From assembly GCA_036426205.1 (NCBI GenBank), contig CM071571.1, positions 114,251,306 to 114,315,305 of the forward strand: a stretch of 64,000 nucleotides of DNA. Direction: 5' to 3'. Below, piece after piece: positions 54,785-64,000 of this stretch. The notes beneath the pieces were generated by a model. It was not told the DNA's origin and made no database searches. It saw only the letters and a program-made list of their open reading frames with translations. The stretch comes from Ascaphus truei (lineage: Eukaryota; Chordata; Amphibia; Anura; Ascaphidae). Position numbers and translations under genes: made by a program. Within the stretch, counting starts at the first letter, position 1; every line of letters begins with the position of its first letter.

Positions 54785-55510
54785 GTCTGAAAGAAGGCGG
54801 TTCGGAAGACCGTAGTGAAAGAAGTACTTGTCCCATAGTATTTTTGCCACTGTGATGGCTTTCTGGTCTTTGGTGGGGAAGGCCTGGGCATACCGGGTGT
54901 AATGGTCCGTGATGACCAGCACGTTGCATATTCCTTGGCTATCAGGCTCAATGCACAGAAAGTCCATACACACCAGGTCCATTGAACCAGAACTCTTCAG
55001 ATAGCCCATGGGCGATGCTCTGGTAGGTAGGGTTTTGCGTTGTATACACCGCAAGCAGCGGCGACAATGGTGTTCTACGGCCTCTTGCATCTTGGGCCAG
55101 AAAAAGCGGTCTCGGACCAACCCAGATGTCTTCTCTACACCGAGATGTCCATGCTCATCATGTAGGGACTTTAACACCATGTATTGCAAGTTCCTAGGGA
55201 GGACTAGATGTCGTCTGTCCGGGTGGTTGTGATATTGCAAACAGTTATTGATTTCAAATTTGTCCACCTACCGCATGAGCAAGGCAACCAAGTCGTTGGG
55301 AGCACGCTTCAGGAGGGCTGGATTCTTCTTTTCAATGGCTTGCCTAATGATACTAATTACAGGATCTCGTATTTGGTAGTCTACCAGATCTTTCCACCGT
55401 AGCACTTTGTCATGAGTTATGTTCATCCCCTTTGGATCGCAGTAGGCGGCTGGGACAGCCTGCGACTGGCATCCCAAGGAATCCGCAACCCGTAATTCTG
55501 AGAAGGCCAC
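54785..55510 (-). pseudogene. Gypsy integrase N-terminal zinc region and core, first half
   Basis: The frame from 55267 has LHDEHGHLGVEKTSGLVRDR and CRRCLRCIQRK (HHCC zinc module; H37/H41 region, C71, C74). The core follows: SMDLVCMDFLCIEP (first DDE Asp, residue 102), FHYGLPNRLLSDQG (second Asp, residue 161). There the reading is cut by the 6.9-kb element. The preceding frame 55510-55268 links RNase H to integrase and ends at a stop directly before it. Confidence 0.88.
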
Positions 55511-56640
55511 TTGATCGTGATGATGGCGGCAGTGCTACACATAGCTCGCACCCCTGGTCCTGGGAGTTCTTCCCATTCCTCATCATCTGGAGTAGCACTT
55601 AGCCCTGGTCGTCGGGATAGGGCATCAGCCCCAACATTCAAAGGTCCCGGCTTATACTTCAGGGAGAAATGGTAATTGTTTAGAGCTGGCAGCCATCGGT
55701 GCCCTGCTGCATCCAATTTGGCCAAGGTATTGATGTACGTGAGGGGATTGTTATCTGTCCTTACCTCAAACGTAACACCGTAGAGGTAATCGTGGAGCTT
55801 TTCCGTGATCGCCCATTTGAGAGCCAGGAACTCCAGCTTGTGGACAGGGTATTTCTGTTCACTGGGTGTCAGACTGCGGCTGATGTAGGCTACAGGCCGA
55901 AGGCCCTCGGGGTGCTTCTGGTGCAGGATGGCACCCAGTCCATTGAGACTGGCATCCACATGCAGAACGTATGGTTGTTCTGGATCAGCATACGCAAGCA
56001 CCGGCGCTTCGGTCAGACTTTTCTTCAACTTCAGGAAGGCCTGTTCACACTCAGGCATCCATTTATCACCAAATGGTTGATGGGCCGACGTGGCCTTCCT
56101 TCCTGTATCTTCGGGGTATATCTTCAAAAGATTGTTCAGGGGTTTAGCTCGACTAGAGTACCCTTCCACGAAGCGACGGTAATACCCGCAGAAACCCAGG
56201 AAGGATCGCAGCTCCGTGACATTCTCGGGACGAGGCCAGTTCACGACCACTTCTACTTTGGCTGGGTCGGTGGTGTTTCCTTGAGCTGACACGATGTGTC
56301 CCACGTAAGTCACCGAGGTGTGACAGAACCGACACTTGTCGAGGGACAATTTCAATCCTTCTTTCCCAAGACGGTCTATCACTTTAAGCAGCCTATCTTT
56401 GTGCACTTCAAGGGTCCTTCCGAAGACAATGATGTCATCCAGGTAGACAAGACACTCCCGAGGGTTCATGTCTCCGATAGTCTTCTCCATCAGTCGTTGG
56501 AAGGTAGAAGGGGCCCCACATATACCTTGGGGCATACGTGTAAATTGGTAGAAACCCAGGGGGCAGACAAAGGCTGTTTTCTCCTGGTCCTCTGCATTCA
56601 TGGGTACCTGATAGTACCCAGATCGTAAATCGAGCACACT
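55423..56640 (-). pseudogene. Gypsy reverse transcriptase (palm, thumb) and RNase H
   Basis: 404 codons from 56637. RT: FVCPLGFYQFTRMPQGICGA and CLVYLDDIIVFG (YLDD, residues 65-68). Tether: LRSFLGFCGYYRRFVEGYS. RNase H: VLHVDASLNGLGAILHQ (D228), KLEFLALKWAI (E269), EVRTDNNPLTYI (D295) and VGADALSRRPG. All catalytic residues of both domains are present in one open frame. This is the best preserved part of the element. A short indel at about 56,640 separates it from the RT N-terminus. Confidence 0.9.
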
Positions 56641-57347
56641 GAATCATTGGCTTCGTTCAGAGCATTCAGAATCTCTTCAATGTGAGGAAGGTTGTACTGG
56701 TCCGGTATCGTACGATTGTTCAGGGTTCGATAGTCGACACACAGTCGTATAGATCCGTTCTTCTTCCTTACCACCACTATTGGTGAGGCGTAAGGACTCT
56801 GAGACTCCGTCAAAATCCCAGCGGTCTCCATTTCTTGCAAGACGTTCCTTACATCGTCCACATCCCTAGGGGCGATGCGACGAGAGCATTCACGGAACGG
56901 AGTGGCGTCACTCAGTCTAATGGCATGTTGAGCGCTGCGACTGCACCCCACATCCATCTCACTCGTGGAGAACACAGTCCGTCGTTTATTCAACTTGCTT
57001 GTCAGCCGCTCTTTCCACTCAGTTGGCAACGTCGACTCGCCGAAGTTGAAGTCCAAATCGACTAACCGCTCACCCACTGCAGCAGCATTCACCTGGGGCA
57101 TTGTTTCCACAGGGCTAACCGGATATATGCAACCCAGACTTTGTCCTGCATCAAGGTCCATCGGGAATGGGGAGATGTTCTGCACATATACGTAGGTTCG
57201 TAGAGGGATTTTAGTTGTCCACTCTCTCACTTCGGGTAGTACCCTATACCCTCTCTGAACCTCTTCCTCGGGGGTACTCTCCAGAGAGAAAAGCTGATCG
57301 TTCTCATCTCGCTCGGTATAACAGCACCAGGCGGCCATACGTTGCAC
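56598..57347 (-). pseudogene. Gypsy pol: protease-RT linker and RT N-terminus
   Basis: 249 codons. The C-terminal half has HAIRLSDATPFRECSRRIAP, GILTESQSPYASPIVVVRKK and RLCVDYRTLNNRTIPDQYNL, standard gypsy RT fingers/palm. The frame shifts at about 56,640 just before the LDLRSGYYQ block. The N-terminal half is the variable linker. Confidence 0.88.
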
Positions 57348-57434
57348 TCCCCCTGGTAATATGGTCGTCAGTCCGCGTTGATGATTGTAGAGATCCCCGT
57401 GACGCTCTAAGGCATATACCCGGTTGCACTACTC

Positions 57435-57934
57435 TCATAGGACGGGATCTAGGAGCGAATTGGACAGCGGCAACTCATTGGTCTCTTTCAGGTATGCTTT
57501 GATTACAGCTTGTACTATATCAGTATTTGTTCCCAAGATGATCGGGTACTTGCACTGGTCTTGGGGCATACCATTGCGGCTAAATGCATGGGGTGTTTCT
57601 TGCCGGTGTTCAGTTGGAGTATTTCCAGTTGAACCCTTACATCCCATCGATGGGGTAGTCTTCGTTACTTAGCCCCCTCACCTTCATATGTTCGGCCGAC
57701 CGCAGGGTGCTGGTCATAGAACTTGCGGTACATAATGGTCACTTGGGATCTGGTGTCCAGTAGGGCAGAGGCGTAGATCCCTTCCAGTACAGCAGGCACG
57801 ATGGCCGAGGGATCTTCTTGACTGTAAGCATCCCCTGGTAAGGCGTCATCACTGGGGCCGGAGTCAGGAGGAGCCTCTTCGGGTCCAGTAGGGGTTTCTG
57901 GATCAGACTCTGCAATTTGTACGCGGCAGACCAT
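57435..57934 (-). pseudogene. Gypsy aspartic protease
   Basis: The frame 57934-57665 holds GIYASALLDTRSQVTIMYRK. This is the retropepsin active-site block with DTRS in place of DTGS; the catalytic Asp remains. After a stop the second frame (57647-57435) has YPIILGTNTDIVQAVIKAYL, where the ILGxN phrase matches the second conserved block of retropepsins (usually ILGRD). Upstream it overlaps the end of the Gag frame. Confidence 0.75.
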
Positions 57935-58923
57935 GGACCGGGCTGAATTTCCTCTATCGGGAGGTTTTTCCTCTGGGGGATCCTCCCTCTCTGACAGTCA
58001 CTGGAGAAGTGGCCCTTCTTACCGCAGTTATAGCAAACGACTTTGCGGCGTTCAGGGTGACCCTTGTACGTGGAAGATGGTTTCTTGGAGGTACGGCCCT
58101 TACCAGCAGGCAACTTGTGAGTCACCTCCTCCTCCCGGATGGAAGATTTCTTACCCTTTGGGGTTGAGGGGACAGTGGTGTTACTCTGGATGGGTTCCTT
58201 GGTCTTTTTGGAGTCATGAAAATGTAGCTGCACCTCATGTCTTCTGATATGACGCAACAATTCCATGTAGCTAGGTGGTACAGCAGCTATCGGGGCGGCC
58301 TGCATCACTATAGCTATGAGGTGGCTAGGCAACGACCCCTTTAGTAGCTGTTTGAGTCGGTACCGGTCCACTTCGGCGACTGAAATTATGATTTTGGACA
58401 GGAGGTTCCCCAACGGCAGCTGTAGTTTGCGGACGAAGGCAGACAAATCTTCTCCTTCTTTTTGGCAAAGAGCCTTGAACTGTGCCATCAGCTCATCCTC
58501 GTCATCTTCTCCCGTATAGGACTGGGTGAGCATTTCCACCAGTTCCTGTGCCGTAACATCTCCTACTTCATGATGCGTCCGTACCAGTTGGGAGGCTGGG
58601 GCTCTGAGACACTCAACCAATCTCTGTCTTTTGCTGGCTTCGGAGCACGACCACTCCGCTATTACTTGGAGAGTATGTTCCCGCCATGTCTCGATCCCTT
58701 CTTCTCCTGAAGGCGTCGGTAGAATTCCAGAAAAGGCTTTTAGCTTCCGGTAGTTCTGTGTTTGAGATGAGATGGTTATAGCTTCTACTAGTTGGGGTAC
58801 AGTCATATTCAAAGAAAGACCGCCACTAAGGGGCTGACTACTAGCTCCAGGCCCGACGCTAGACATGGGTGGGAGATTGTCTGACTGTGTATCAGGAGTG
58901 GGCGATGTGGGTGGGCTTCCCAC
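57739..58923 (-). pseudogene. Gypsy Gag, capsid-like and CCHC zinc-knuckle region (PNMA-like)
   Basis: 394 codons. Residues 50-230 form a helical capsid-like part with YRKLKAFSGILPTPSGEEGI and ETWREHTLQVIAEWSCSEAS, close in style to the PNMA family capsid (the KLR.FSG..P...GEE.FE.W motif). A basic linker leads to one zinc knuckle, CYNCGKKGHFSSDC (residues 297-310). The start is the first ATG in this frame; the true protein continues from the upstream frame (59350-58892) through a shift near 58,900. Confidence 0.85.
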
Positions 58924-59350
58924 CCAGCTGGTGGCTCCTCCTAAACCGCTCGGGGTGAAGGAGACCTCGGGGGACTGTGAGGCGTAGTGTTTGGCCCAGT
59001 ACTGGTGGACGGTTCTTCAGAGCCTGGGTGTCGGGATATATCATGAGACAGTCCTCTGCGGTGGGCTCTGGTAGGTTTACTACATGGGGAACAGTCTCTG
59101 AGCATATGTCTCGTTCGGTGGCCAGGAGGTAGGTGGTCCCTCGGCCGTTTGCATCAAGTTTAAAGTCTACCACTTGGGCGGTGGCCAGTCCCAGACAATT
59201 TCTTACTTGTCTGTGCACTGCATATAAGTCCGTGTCATTGGATACTCCCGCCACTGCAACCAAGCGCCTTGGGGACATGTGGCGCGCTAAGGCCCAGTCA
59301 TTTACCTCTTGCTTTGATGGCACGGACATGATGGAGTTTGGATCGGACAA
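58892..59350 (-). pseudogene. Gypsy Gag N-terminal domain, resembling the PNMA RRM-like domain
   Basis: 152 codons. VNDWALARHMSPRRLVAVAG, then VSNDTDLYAVHRQVRN and YLLATERDI have the order seen at the PNMA N-terminus (W near the start, R-x-L-x-V-x-G-[IV], then a beta-rich RNA-recognition-like fold). The start lies about 50 bp after the 5' LTR, as expected for gag. The frame then drifts into Arg/Pro-rich sequence until the Gag frame at 58923 takes over. The family link is by recognised pattern, not by search. Confidence 0.7.
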
Positions 59351-59431
59351 TATGATACAGAATAGGGCACCCCAGGTAGAATCTCAGCAGCGCCTCCAAA
59401 TGTAACGAGTATTCCCCCACCCAATCGAATA

Positions 59432-59759
59432 CAGGCATACTTTGCTTTAAGTACACTCACTTTAAGAACACTCGCGAGTAAGTACATATCGCCCAATAGG
59501 CAAACGGCAGCTCACGCATGTGCCTGTCATCACGTCCTTAACAGCAATACCGGCTCCCTACCTGTACCGAAGCTGTGCACAAGCAGGGAGACTATAAAGC
59601 CTGTTACAGATGCGTTATTTACATCAGTTATGCACGTATATAATGATTGCAGTACAGTACATGCATCGATAAGTCGATAAGTACATGCATCGATAAGTAC
59701 ATTTTCACTTTACATACATGCTCTGGTCCCATTGCGTACGTTAATGTGGGGTATGCCTG
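59432..59759. mobile_element. 328-bp Tigger/pogo-like MITE
   Basis: Ends CAGGCATACTTTGC and, reversed, CAGGCATACCCCAC are typical Tigger/pogo-type termini. TA at 59430-59431 and 59760-59761 flanks it. Copy B of the LTR lacks it and shows the empty site. Internal direct repeats of gtacatgcatcgataag occur near 59,659-59,700. Confidence 0.82.
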
Positions 59760-60194
59760 TATAGAGTGTATGTGCGGGGAACCTAATGTTACCAGGTGTG
59801 GTGCGTTATACCTGTCAGGCTCACAGGAGGCCTGAGCCTCCGCTAGTGAGAGCCTTTGGTGAATCTCTGGAACGTTCTGGTTTGCAGCGCCTCCACCTGT
59901 GTAGAGTTCTAGAAATGTGAAGGTTGCCTACACAGGACCCACATACACAATAAGCACATACACAGAGATGTATATAACCACTTTACTGTATATGCAGAAT
60001 AACTGTAACACTTGACATAGTATCAGAAATAACCACTTTATAATACCACTCCCCCTAGTGGGTAACTCCACACCATGTACTGAATGTCATTCACTCCACT
60101 AGGAGTGTATCTTGCACCCACCACCGTGTATCCCCACACCGTGTCCACAGTCTAACCCCTTTGTCCCGTGGTCAGTGTTGCCACTATGTGTAAA

Positions 60195-60209
60195 TATATA
60201 TTGTGATAC
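60195..60209. repeat. 15-bp target duplication, left
   Basis: tatatattgtgatac, identical to 62435-62449, and present once in LTR copy B. Confidence 0.85.
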
Positions 60210-60794
60210 ACACAAAAAGAAAAAAAAAGGGTCAAAATAAGGGAGCACTCAAATAGTATGTAATAGAAAAATTGAAAAATGGACTTTATTAGCAATGCAT
60301 CATAAAAACACAAGAGACAAACTCAAACACATACCACATGAAAAACTGCTGCAAAATATAATTAATAATAACTTAACACAAATCAACCCCTAACCTGGAA
60401 AGACCAAATAGTAAGAGTTCCAACAGAACATAACAGAACCAGGGGAAATAAAATTCCCCTAGTAGTGTAACAAAGATCGGCCGATCAAAGTGTGAACTCA
60501 AAAGATAATATAAATGGACAAACCAGAGCACAGAAAAATTAGTCAAAAAACTGTGAATCAGATATCAAAGACATTACAAAAATAGCATAGAATAACACAA
60601 TAACATAACAGTCACAGAATAATAATTGAATTTGCTGGAGGAGATGTGTAACATTCACCGAAAATAGCCACCTGGCTTAAAAAATAATAATAATAAATAA
60701 TGAGGGTAAAGCCACAAGGGTAAATTTACAAAAGACCCTGTGAAAGATGCTGGAACAGCCTAATGCTGATGGTAAGTAGCAGGCAGTAGTGAGA

Positions 60795-60985
60795 TGTGAA
60801 CTGACAGCCCAGCAACAGTGGACACTAAAGCATAGGGCAAATAAGGCAGTGAGGAAGTCCCTTTAAGCTGACAGCCCAGTAGCAGTGAGCACTGAAATGT
60901 AGGACAAGTAAGGCAGGTAAAGCAGCAAGTCCCCATGGGCTAGCAGCCCAGCATCAGTAAGAACTGCAAGCGTGAGGCAGCTACT
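60795..60985. repeat. Three degenerate ~73-bp tandem repeats
   Basis: ctgacagcccagcaacagtg, ctgacagcccagtagcagtg and ctagcagcccagcatcagta start successive units at about 60,800, 60,870 and 60,940, just upstream of the hammerhead. Confidence 0.75.
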
Positions 60986-60989
60986 TTTT

Positions 60990-61033
60990 CACCCCTGAGG
61001 AAGGAAGCACAGTCTTCCGAAACGCGTAGGGTG
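60990..61033 (+). ncRNA. Hammerhead ribozyme motif with consensus core
   Basis: Helix I CACCC (60990-60994) with GGGUG (61029-61033); core CUGAGGA (60995-61001), an exact CUGANGA match; an extra A (61002); helix II GGAAG with CUUCC and a 6-7 nt loop; GAAA (61019-61022); helix III A-U and C-G with GC loop (61022-61027); cleavage predicted after A61028. Compared with the other three motifs it has C3/G8 where they have U3/A8, a two-position covariation that supports the fold. Confidence 0.75.
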
Positions 61034-61834
61034 GTCTACGTTTGCACTGCTGTTGTTACAGTACCCACCACACTTGTACTATCATCTTCACGGACCATTC
61101 CCATCCATTGTGCTGTCCACGGTTGTTCTTGTGTTGAGCTGGACACTGACGCTTCCGCAGGCTTGTTGCTGCTGGCTTGCATCCTGCGCTGCTGTTGCGC
61201 ACATGGTGATGTTTGTTCCTGCGACACGCTGCCTGGTTCGTATGCCCAGCGGAGGTCTGTGATGTGGAAGGAAAAGAGGGTCCCCCTCGGAAGCCCCTGC
61301 TGATCGTGTGAGACGTTTGTGAGCTGAAACCTGCCATCACGAGAGGGTATACTCTCAGATTTATCCACTGCCTTCTACTTTTCAATGTCTGGTAAGCGGC
61401 CAAGTTAGTGTTGGAGTGCACATGTGACCTATTCTTTTTAGTTTTTTAATTATATACATTGTGTTGTTGTATTAAATGTTTTTTTATATAAAATCAGTCA
61501 TTTGATTGTCTCAGCATTCGTTGTCTTGTATGTGTTAGTGTTGTTGCATGTTTTTTAGTTACTGTATCACACTATGTTTGCTTTTATATTATTTTTTACA
61601 TGATTGATCGTCTTCATGAGGAGAGCCCAAGTGGACACCATCTTCCATCCGGTTGTATACCCTTTTTTTAATATATTTACCTTAGGGCCAAGCGCCACAG
61701 ATATAACCCTTTTTTTCTTGCTCTTTATCTGACCTAGGGTGTCAGAGTTATATCATAGGCTGCTGGCCATATCTCAGTAGTTTTCTATTAGCGCTGCCTT
61801 TTTTGTTGTTCTTGTGTTTTATGATGCATTGCTA

Positions 61835-62231
61835 CACTGGCGACACACTTTATTCGAGCTCGGCTAGTCCCACGAATTCGGGTATACCCGGGTGTATTGA
61901 GGTTTGTGACTGTTTTCTGCCCGAGTGCATTGGGTTATTTTCCAGGCTGGGATTGAAGCATTTTATTCCCGCTGGCTGCAATACTGCACAGTATATATAT
62001 ATATACTGCATTACAATTCATGAATTTATGCCATCTGGTAGACACGCGAAGCATTGCAGCCTATTAAATCCTAATCATTATCATTTAACAGATCAGCTGC
62101 CCGTCAGCCAGGCATGAACCCAGGCTGGGAAGGCAAACGCAACGGGGCTTGTCAGAGGTGAGGAGCGGCGTATTCCAGGTATCTGTCAGGTACATACTGG
62201 GTATTTGCTCGAATAAAGTGTGTCGGTGCAG
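61835..62231. mobile_element. 397-bp MITE with TA target duplication
   Basis: Ends CACTGGCGACACACTTTATT (left) and, reversed, CTGCACCGACACACTTTATT; TA at 61833-61834 and 62232-62233. The empty site is visible in the opposite arm of the host element (tta gcaatgcatc, 60288-60300, in complement). Same family as 33715-34074 by its ends. Confidence 0.85.
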
Positions 62232-63231
62232 TAATAAAGTCCATTTTTCAAAATTTCTATTACATACTATTTGAGTGCTCCCTTATTTTGACACTTCTTT
62301 TTTCTTTTTGTGTTAATTAATTTATTTGGGTCGGTAGCACCGCCAGAAGGTTACTTTTACCGTGATATCTGGTTTTGTGTATTATTAGGTCTCTCAGAGT
62401 TGATTTGACTGCGGCACCATTTCTGTGTTTAATTTATATATTGTGATACGTTGGTGCACTTATGAAGGCACCTGCCGAGTGCTCCTGCACTCAGGCCAGC
62501 AATCAACTTCAAAAAGGATCCGCCGCTTGGTGATCCCGTCTGCGATCCGGTCCTTCCTTACAAGAGGGTCTGCCAGGGGCGATCCCACCCTGGAGATAGT
62601 CTTTGTCTCTTTGGGGCGTAGGCTTGAGCCCAAGCCTCTTCTTGGGGAGCGCAGCATCCGCTGGGTCCCTAACTATCACTGATACTAATGGGGCAGGGTC
62701 CTTAACCTAGGGCCTGTCCCTGTAGCACCACAAGCTGTGAGGGGCTCAGGACCTAAATGGGGCCAAGGGGGCTGCTGGCCTAATGCAGTGGGTTAAAGAC
62801 CCCTGCACTCACCTCCTTCCCCTAGCTCTTCCTGGTCCTGACTGCCTGTCTGCAAAACCCCCGCGAAATGTATCCATTAGCTCCTGCAGGGCAATCCTCC
62901 AGCCCTATTGACTCTCTGGCGTCACGTGGGGTGCTCCTGTGGCTCATGGGACTTGTAGTCCCGTCCAAGAGCCTTCCCTGGTAGGCTAGGGTTCGCGCGC
63001 TATATCACAGCGCATGCGCAATGTCTCTGCTGGCTGCCGCAACTCCGACTGTACATGCGCGAACTCGCGCAAAATGGCGGCGCCCTGCTCGGGAGCCGCT
63101 GGGGACCTCCGGAGCACTCCCTGCTCGGCCCCCACCCTCCAGAAGTGCGGGCGGGTCTGTCGGGTGACCCCCGGCAGCGGAGGTAACGAGGGGGGGGGGG
63201 TCGCGGGGCAGAGGGGGACAACCTGGTTACA

Positions 63232-63670
63232 TCTTTATAAAATGTTCTACCAGGAAGTAATACACTGATTGTTACCTCTCATTTTTAAGTATGTCCTGTG
63301 CATAGTTATGATAACAATGCATGGTTACATTACATAGAGTGGCGGCCGAGCTGAGTCTTATTCGGCCGCCACCGCAATGCGCGGGAAGACGCGGCTTGTT
63401 TGTTTTTTTCCCGCTGCGTGGCGCGCGTGCCCAGGGCTCACCGAAGGTGGTGGCGGGATAAGGGGGGATGTGAGAAGGCAGAGGGGGACCCGGAGAAGCA
63501 GAGACAGAGGTCGCGAGGGGAGAGGAACGACCGGTGAAGATCCGGCTGGCGCGCGGCCAAGTTCGGCGCCAGCCCGAAAACAGCCGCGGGACAAGACGGG
63601 TGAGTGCGAGACTCAGCTTGGCCGCGACAGTATACAGAGGTTATACAGTGAATTCAGACATTTCATGGAC
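63232..63670 (-). mobile_element. L2 LINE 3' tail, interrupted by a MITE
   Basis: tataaaatgttctaccaggaagt... and tgttacctctc, aagtatgtcctg, gcatggttaca match the 3' tail of the L2 copy at 32,280-32,390. The match resumes after the MITE at 63,633. Only the 3' UTR is present. Confidence 0.75.
63337..63630. mobile_element. 294-bp CpG-rich MITE with TA target duplication
   Basis: The ends share gcggccgagctgagtct (left) and, reversed, gcggccaagctgagtct, bordered by TA at 63335-63336 and 63631-63632. The GC-rich interior gives open frames on both strands without meaning. Confidence 0.7.
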
Positions 63671-64000
63671 AGTTAGAGGTATGATTATTTTTTTATTTTT
63701 TTCTCAGATAATGCCAAAAGACTCAAATACCTTATGCACACCGTGCATATGTTTTATTGTGCAAATTACTACAATAATGCATAATATAGCTGTCATGTTT
63801 TGGTAATTCTGTATGGTAAGAGAGACCATGTGACTGCGTAATGCTAAAGACCCCAACAGTAGGATAAATGAATGAATGAATAACCAGATACTTGTAGGGG
63901 GGACCCCTAGACATAAACTTGATAGAAGACAGGTACTGGGTTGCAGTCCCGGATGGTAAGCTCACTAATAAGTGACGCTGTTGTTAACAATAACACCAGG
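63671..64000. other. No gene recognised
   Basis: AT-rich sequence to the window end, with no coding or repeat signature I can support. Confidence 0.5.

Larger units (their letters stand above)
60210..62434 (+). mobile_element. Penelope-like non-autonomous element with inverted arms and hammerhead
   Basis: Bounded by a 15-bp duplication. Arms of about 100 bp (from 60211, and 61811-62312 with a MITE inside) are inverted copies, about 93% identical by eye; about 120 bp of further sequence (62,313-62,434) follows the right arm. The gagcactcaaatag phrase resembles gtgctctcaag near the end of the Penelope copy at 14,520. A hammerhead motif lies at 60990-61033. No RT is present. Confidence 0.7.
59401..63231 (-). 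mobile_element. 5' LTR (copy C) of the gypsy element, with two insertions
   Basis: Terminal TGTAACC (minus start, 63231) and GTTACA (59401). Without a 328-bp MITE and a 2.2-kb element (and their duplications) about 1,260 bp remain and align with copy B. On the minus strand, TGGAGGCGCTGCTGAGAT, two bases after the LTR end, lies where a tRNA primer-binding site belongs; I cannot name the tRNA. The region after 63,232 is L2-tail sequence, the likely insertion target. Confidence 0.85.

Noticed and set aside
55699..56289. 196-codon plus-strand frame
   Set aside because: Antisense shadow of the gypsy RT/RNase H frame, which carries all catalytic motifs.
60210..62434. Interpretation of the hammerhead element as a cut-and-paste DNA transposon because of its inverted arms
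   Set aside because: The 15-bp duplication, the asymmetric 120 bp beyond the right arm and the hammerhead fit a Penelope-type retroelement better.
45308..63231. Possibility that copies B and C are two independent solo LTRs
   Set aside because: Gag, protease, RT, RNase H and integrase lie between them in order on the same strand, with a polypurine tract at B and gag start 50 bp from C.

Overview
The window looks like a repeat-rich block of a large vertebrate genome, most probably an amphibian (anuran) one. The evidence is the mix of elements: Ty3/gypsy with and without chromodomain, a Neptune-like Penelope element with a GIY-YIG domain, a DIRS-like fragment, CR1, L2, RTE and Tx1/L1-type LINEs, many inverted-repeat DNA transposons, and long microsatellites. 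There is no operon structure, rRNA or tRNA, and I see no intact host gene. The only host-type coding sequence I can support is a tandem pair of decayed forkhead (Fox) gene pieces near 38.7-40.2 kb.

Layout. 0-4.4 kb: a decayed chromodomain gypsy, interrupted by a 1.25-kb element with perfect 116-bp inverted arms and a hammerhead-ribozyme motif. 5.7-11 kb: a CpG-rich patch, a second hammerhead motif, and an unrecognised decayed minus-strand ORF set split by a solo gypsy LTR. 12.2-13.2 kb: DIRS-like RT/RNase H. 13.3-21.35 kb: a large DNA-transposon-like element starting with a promoter-like palindrome. It is split by a 5-kb Penelope element (18-bp target duplication), which is itself split by a 483-bp MITE. 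21.4-25.8 kb: nothing coding. 25.8-27.1 kb: solo LTR. 27.3-38.2 kb: LINE fragments (L2/Rex-type 3' end, CR1, Tx1/L1, a nearly full-length L2 with a 2A-like motif, RTE). 38.7-40.2 kb: forkhead pseudogene pair. 41.1 kb: an 84-bp near-perfect palindrome. 42-44.5 kb: a TIR element full of expanded simple repeats. 45.3-63.2 kb: one complete gypsy retrotransposon on the minus strand whose Gag resembles the PNMA family. It was later invaded by a 6.9-kb DNA element (in the integrase), a Tigger-like MITE and a hammerhead-bearing Penelope-like element (both in the 5' LTR). 63.2-63.7 kb: the tail of an L2 copy, apparently the gypsy target.

How it fits together. Most interruptions have readable target duplications, so the order of events can be read. 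In two cases (the MITE in the Penelope ORF, the 6.9-kb element in the gypsy integrase) removing the insert and one 3-bp duplication leaves the host reading frame intact. The same 13-bp terminus occurs on the MITE and the 6.9-kb element, and a variant of it ends the element hosting the Penelope copy, so one DNA-transposon family was active more than once. Four intact-looking and two decayed hammerhead motifs share one architecture and tie several otherwise unlike repeats to Penelope-type elements. All calls come from reading the sequence; no database search was possible.
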